Below are positions 62,487 to 64,000 of a stretch of DNA of 64,000 nt, one piece after another. The DNA lies in assembly GCF_030813235.1 (NCBI RefSeq), contig NZ_JAUSUB010000017.1, positions 1-64,000 on the forward strand, read 5' to 3'. A program made the position numbers and the translations under genes. Within the stretch, counting starts at the first letter, position 1; each line of letters opens with the position of its first letter. Below the pieces are notes generated by a model. That model made no database searches. It was not told where the DNA came from and saw only the letters and a list, made by a program, of their open reading frames with translations. The stretch comes from Cytobacillus purgationiresistens. Its GTDB lineage: Bacteria; Bacillota; Bacilli; Bacillales; Cytobacillaceae.

Positions 62487-63581
62487 TTACATTTCATTTA
62501 AATCAATTTGATAAAGGTGGTCATCATTATCGAGTGGGTTGCCGCGACCATCGGTATTATTGCTGATAAAGTAAAGCACCCCATCCTCAATGTATAGATC
62601 GCGAATTCTGCCTAACTCGGTGACCACTTCCCTCTTTTCCCCTGTTTGCAAATCAAATTCCAGGACGGCAGTGCCTCTTAAAGCGGCCGCATAAATTTTT
62701 TCATCTGTATAAGCAATTCCGGATGGAGCCCATGTCGATTTATCACCTGAGGTAAACAATGGTGACTCCATGCCTTCCTTTTCTTCCTCACCGGTGATTT
62801 CAGGCCAGCCATAGTTCTTACCTACCTCGATTATGTTGATCTCATCGTTAGCTGTCGGGCCATGTTCACTTTCATACATTTTACCGTCTTCTGACCAAGC
62901 AAGGCCTTGAGGGTTTCTATGTCCATAACTATACACGTATGATTCTTCGTAAGGGTTATCCTCTGGAATAGAGCCATCTAAGTTCATTCTCAACACTTTT
63001 CCTGCTAATGAATCAAGGTCCTGTGCCAGGTCTGGGTCTGTTGCATCTCCCGTCGTAATATAAAGCTTTTCATCTGGGCCGATTTTAAGTCTGCCGCCAT
63101 GATGATATTCACCGCTTGGAATGTCATCTAACAGTACGCGGTCCTCGCGCCACACGCTATTATCCTGCTGTAAAACGACGACACGATTATATTGATTGCC
63201 GTCTTCTTCAAATGTGTAATAGGCATAAGCCTCTTTAGAGTTTTCATAGTCCGGGGAAAGCACAAATCCTAACAGTCCTGCTTCCGCAACTGTGGACAAT
63301 TCCTTTTCTAACTCGACTTCCTGCCTCTCTTTTTCTCCATTCTCAATGATGACAATCTTCCCTGGCCTTTCAGATAAATAAAAAGTTTCTCCTAATCTGT
63401 CAATTGACCACGGAGTATTTAACTCTTCTGCGATTACTTCCGGCTCAGCAGCAGGAAGGCCACCTGTTTCCCTATCAGTCTCCTCTACCGCATCCTCATT
63501 TGGCTCTTTAGCCCCATTATTTTCCGAACAACCAGCTATAATAAGCAACGACCCTAACAAAGCTATCATGATTTTCTTCAC
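62487..63581 (-). CDS. PQQ-dependent sugar dehydrogenase-like lipoprotein
   Basis: A 364-residue lipoprotein (lipobox IIAGC) with a six-bladed soluble glucose dehydrogenase (GSDH) propeller: ELNTPWSIDRL, AGLLGFVLSPDYE, SGEYHHGGRLKIGPDEKLYITTGD, YGHRNPQGLAWS, and SEHGPTANDEIN. The catalytic His in HHGG is present. The real cofactor is uncertain as Bacillus usually lacks PQQ synthesis. The GTG at 63581 is eight bases after GAGGAG. Confidence 0.88.
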   Translation of the reverse strand: MKKIMIALLGSLLIIAGCSENNGAKEPNEDAVEETDRETGGLPAAEPEVIAEELNTPWSIDRLGETFYLSERPGKIVIIENGEKERQEVELEKELSTVAEAGLLGFVLSPDYENSKEAYAYYTFEEDGNQYNRVVVLQQDNSVWREDRVLLDDIPSGEYHHGGRLKIGPDEKLYITTGDATDPDLAQDLDSLAGKVLRMNLDGSIPEDNPYEESYVYSYGHRNPQGLAWSEDGKMYESEHGPTANDEINIIEVGKNYGWPEITGEEEKEGMESPLFTSGDKSTWAPSGIAYTDEKIYAAALRGTAVLEFDLQTGEKREVVTELGRIRDLYIEDGVLYFISNNTDGRGNPLDNDDHLYQIDLNEM

Positions 63582-63598
63582 TCTATCCACTCCTCGTA

Positions 63599-64000
63599 TT
63601 ATATGTATTTACTCCCTTCTCTCACACTTAATCGAGAAAGGTCACTTGACTCAATAAACTGCTTAACTGACTCCTTATTCGTTTTCGAATACTCTCTTAA
63701 TGCCCAACCTATGGCTTTTTGGATGAAAAATTCCTTATCACCCTGATTATATGAAATATAATGATAGAGAAGTGCGTCATCCGTTTTCTCTTTATATTTC
63801 AACTGAAATAGAATCGCTGATCGGCGCAGCCATAGATGGTCTCCTTTTGCCCAACCATCTATCGTTTGCTCTCTTACTTCAGGATAACTTGCGGCAATAG
63901 CAGCAAGCGGATTGGGCGCAATTGAATCAACGGTATCCCACCAAGGTTTTGCTCTAATCAGTTCCTCTAAAAAAGGCATATGTTCAGCATCGAGTTTTTT
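63599..64000 (-). CDS. AlkD-like DNA alkylation repair protein (partial)
   Basis: The last 133 codons of a HEAT-repeat DNA glycosylase; the frame is open past the window end. AKPWWDTVDSIAPNPLA, DGWAKGDHLWLRRSAILFQLKYK, EFFIQKAIGWALREYSKT match the AlkD/AlkC C-terminal half, which recognises alkylated bases such as 3-methyladenine. The annotated Met at 63979 is internal. It is 17 bases upstream of the lipoprotein gene. Confidence 0.9.
   Translation of the reverse strand, partial: KKLDAEHMPFLEELIRAKPWWDTVDSIAPNPLAAIAASYPEVREQTIDGWAKGDHLWLRRSAILFQLKYKEKTDDALLYHYISYNQGDKEFFIQKAIGWALREYSKTNKESVKQFIESSDLSRLSVREGSKYI

Overview
The window is chromosomal DNA from a spore-forming member of the Bacillaceae. 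It carries spore genes (pbpG, rsfA, cwlJ, gerQ), bacillithiol synthesis (bshB2), the coproheme-pathway enzyme hemQ, and gene order matching the B. subtilis ywj-ywi-ywh-ywg-ywf-ywd-ywr region. Base composition and codon use look like an AT-rich Bacillus relative. I cannot assign a genus from sequence alone.

Layout. 1-8.5 kb (- strand): a beta-oxidation cluster, fadF, mmgA (thiolase), mmgB, mmgC and acdA, with a TetR regulator at its distal end; TetR-type palindromes and a cre-like site lie in the gaps. 8.6-29 kb is a conserved Bacillus backbone: clsB, uvsE, argS-ywiB, speE-speB, pbpG, ywhDCB, ywgA-ywfO, rsfA, lipL, pta, hemQ and cwlJ-gerQ. 27.9-29.8 kb (- strand): a cobalamin riboswitch with its terminator precedes a divergent adenosyltransferase-like gene and a cobalamin-type binding lipoprotein. 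29.9-33.7 kb: a chimeric GntR/hydrolase ORF, a PrkD-type kinase facing a small Arg/Ser-rich protein, ywdK, ywdI, a small Cys protein, a parS-like site and ung. 34.5-43 kb (- strand): a sensor kinase with an extracytoplasmic binding domain, a sigma-54 activator, a consensus sigma-54 promoter, a TAXI-type binding lipoprotein and a complete polyamine-type ABC importer. 43-53.3 kb: a general stress protein, two half-size chromate transporters, a cytosolic-type gamma-glutamyltransferase, an Opp-type peptide ABC operon whose oppB has an in-frame stop, and an Lrp regulator. 53.5-56 kb: molybdenum cofactor genes. 56-64 kb: an XRE-peptide deformylase pair, pdxK/thiD, yojF-bshB2, an SRPBCC protein, an ABC-2 exporter with its own TetR, a PQQ-type sugar dehydrogenase lipoprotein and the end of an AlkD-like gene.

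Dispersed between genes are three families of intergenic repeats, mostly able to form long hairpins, and many intrinsic terminators. The clearest candidate for an undescribed system is the 34.5-43 kb regulon: sensor kinase, sigma-54 activator, sigma-54 promoter, TAXI protein and ABC importer. In it a TAXI protein, normally the partner of a TRAP transporter, is encoded one base upstream of an ABC substrate-binding protein.
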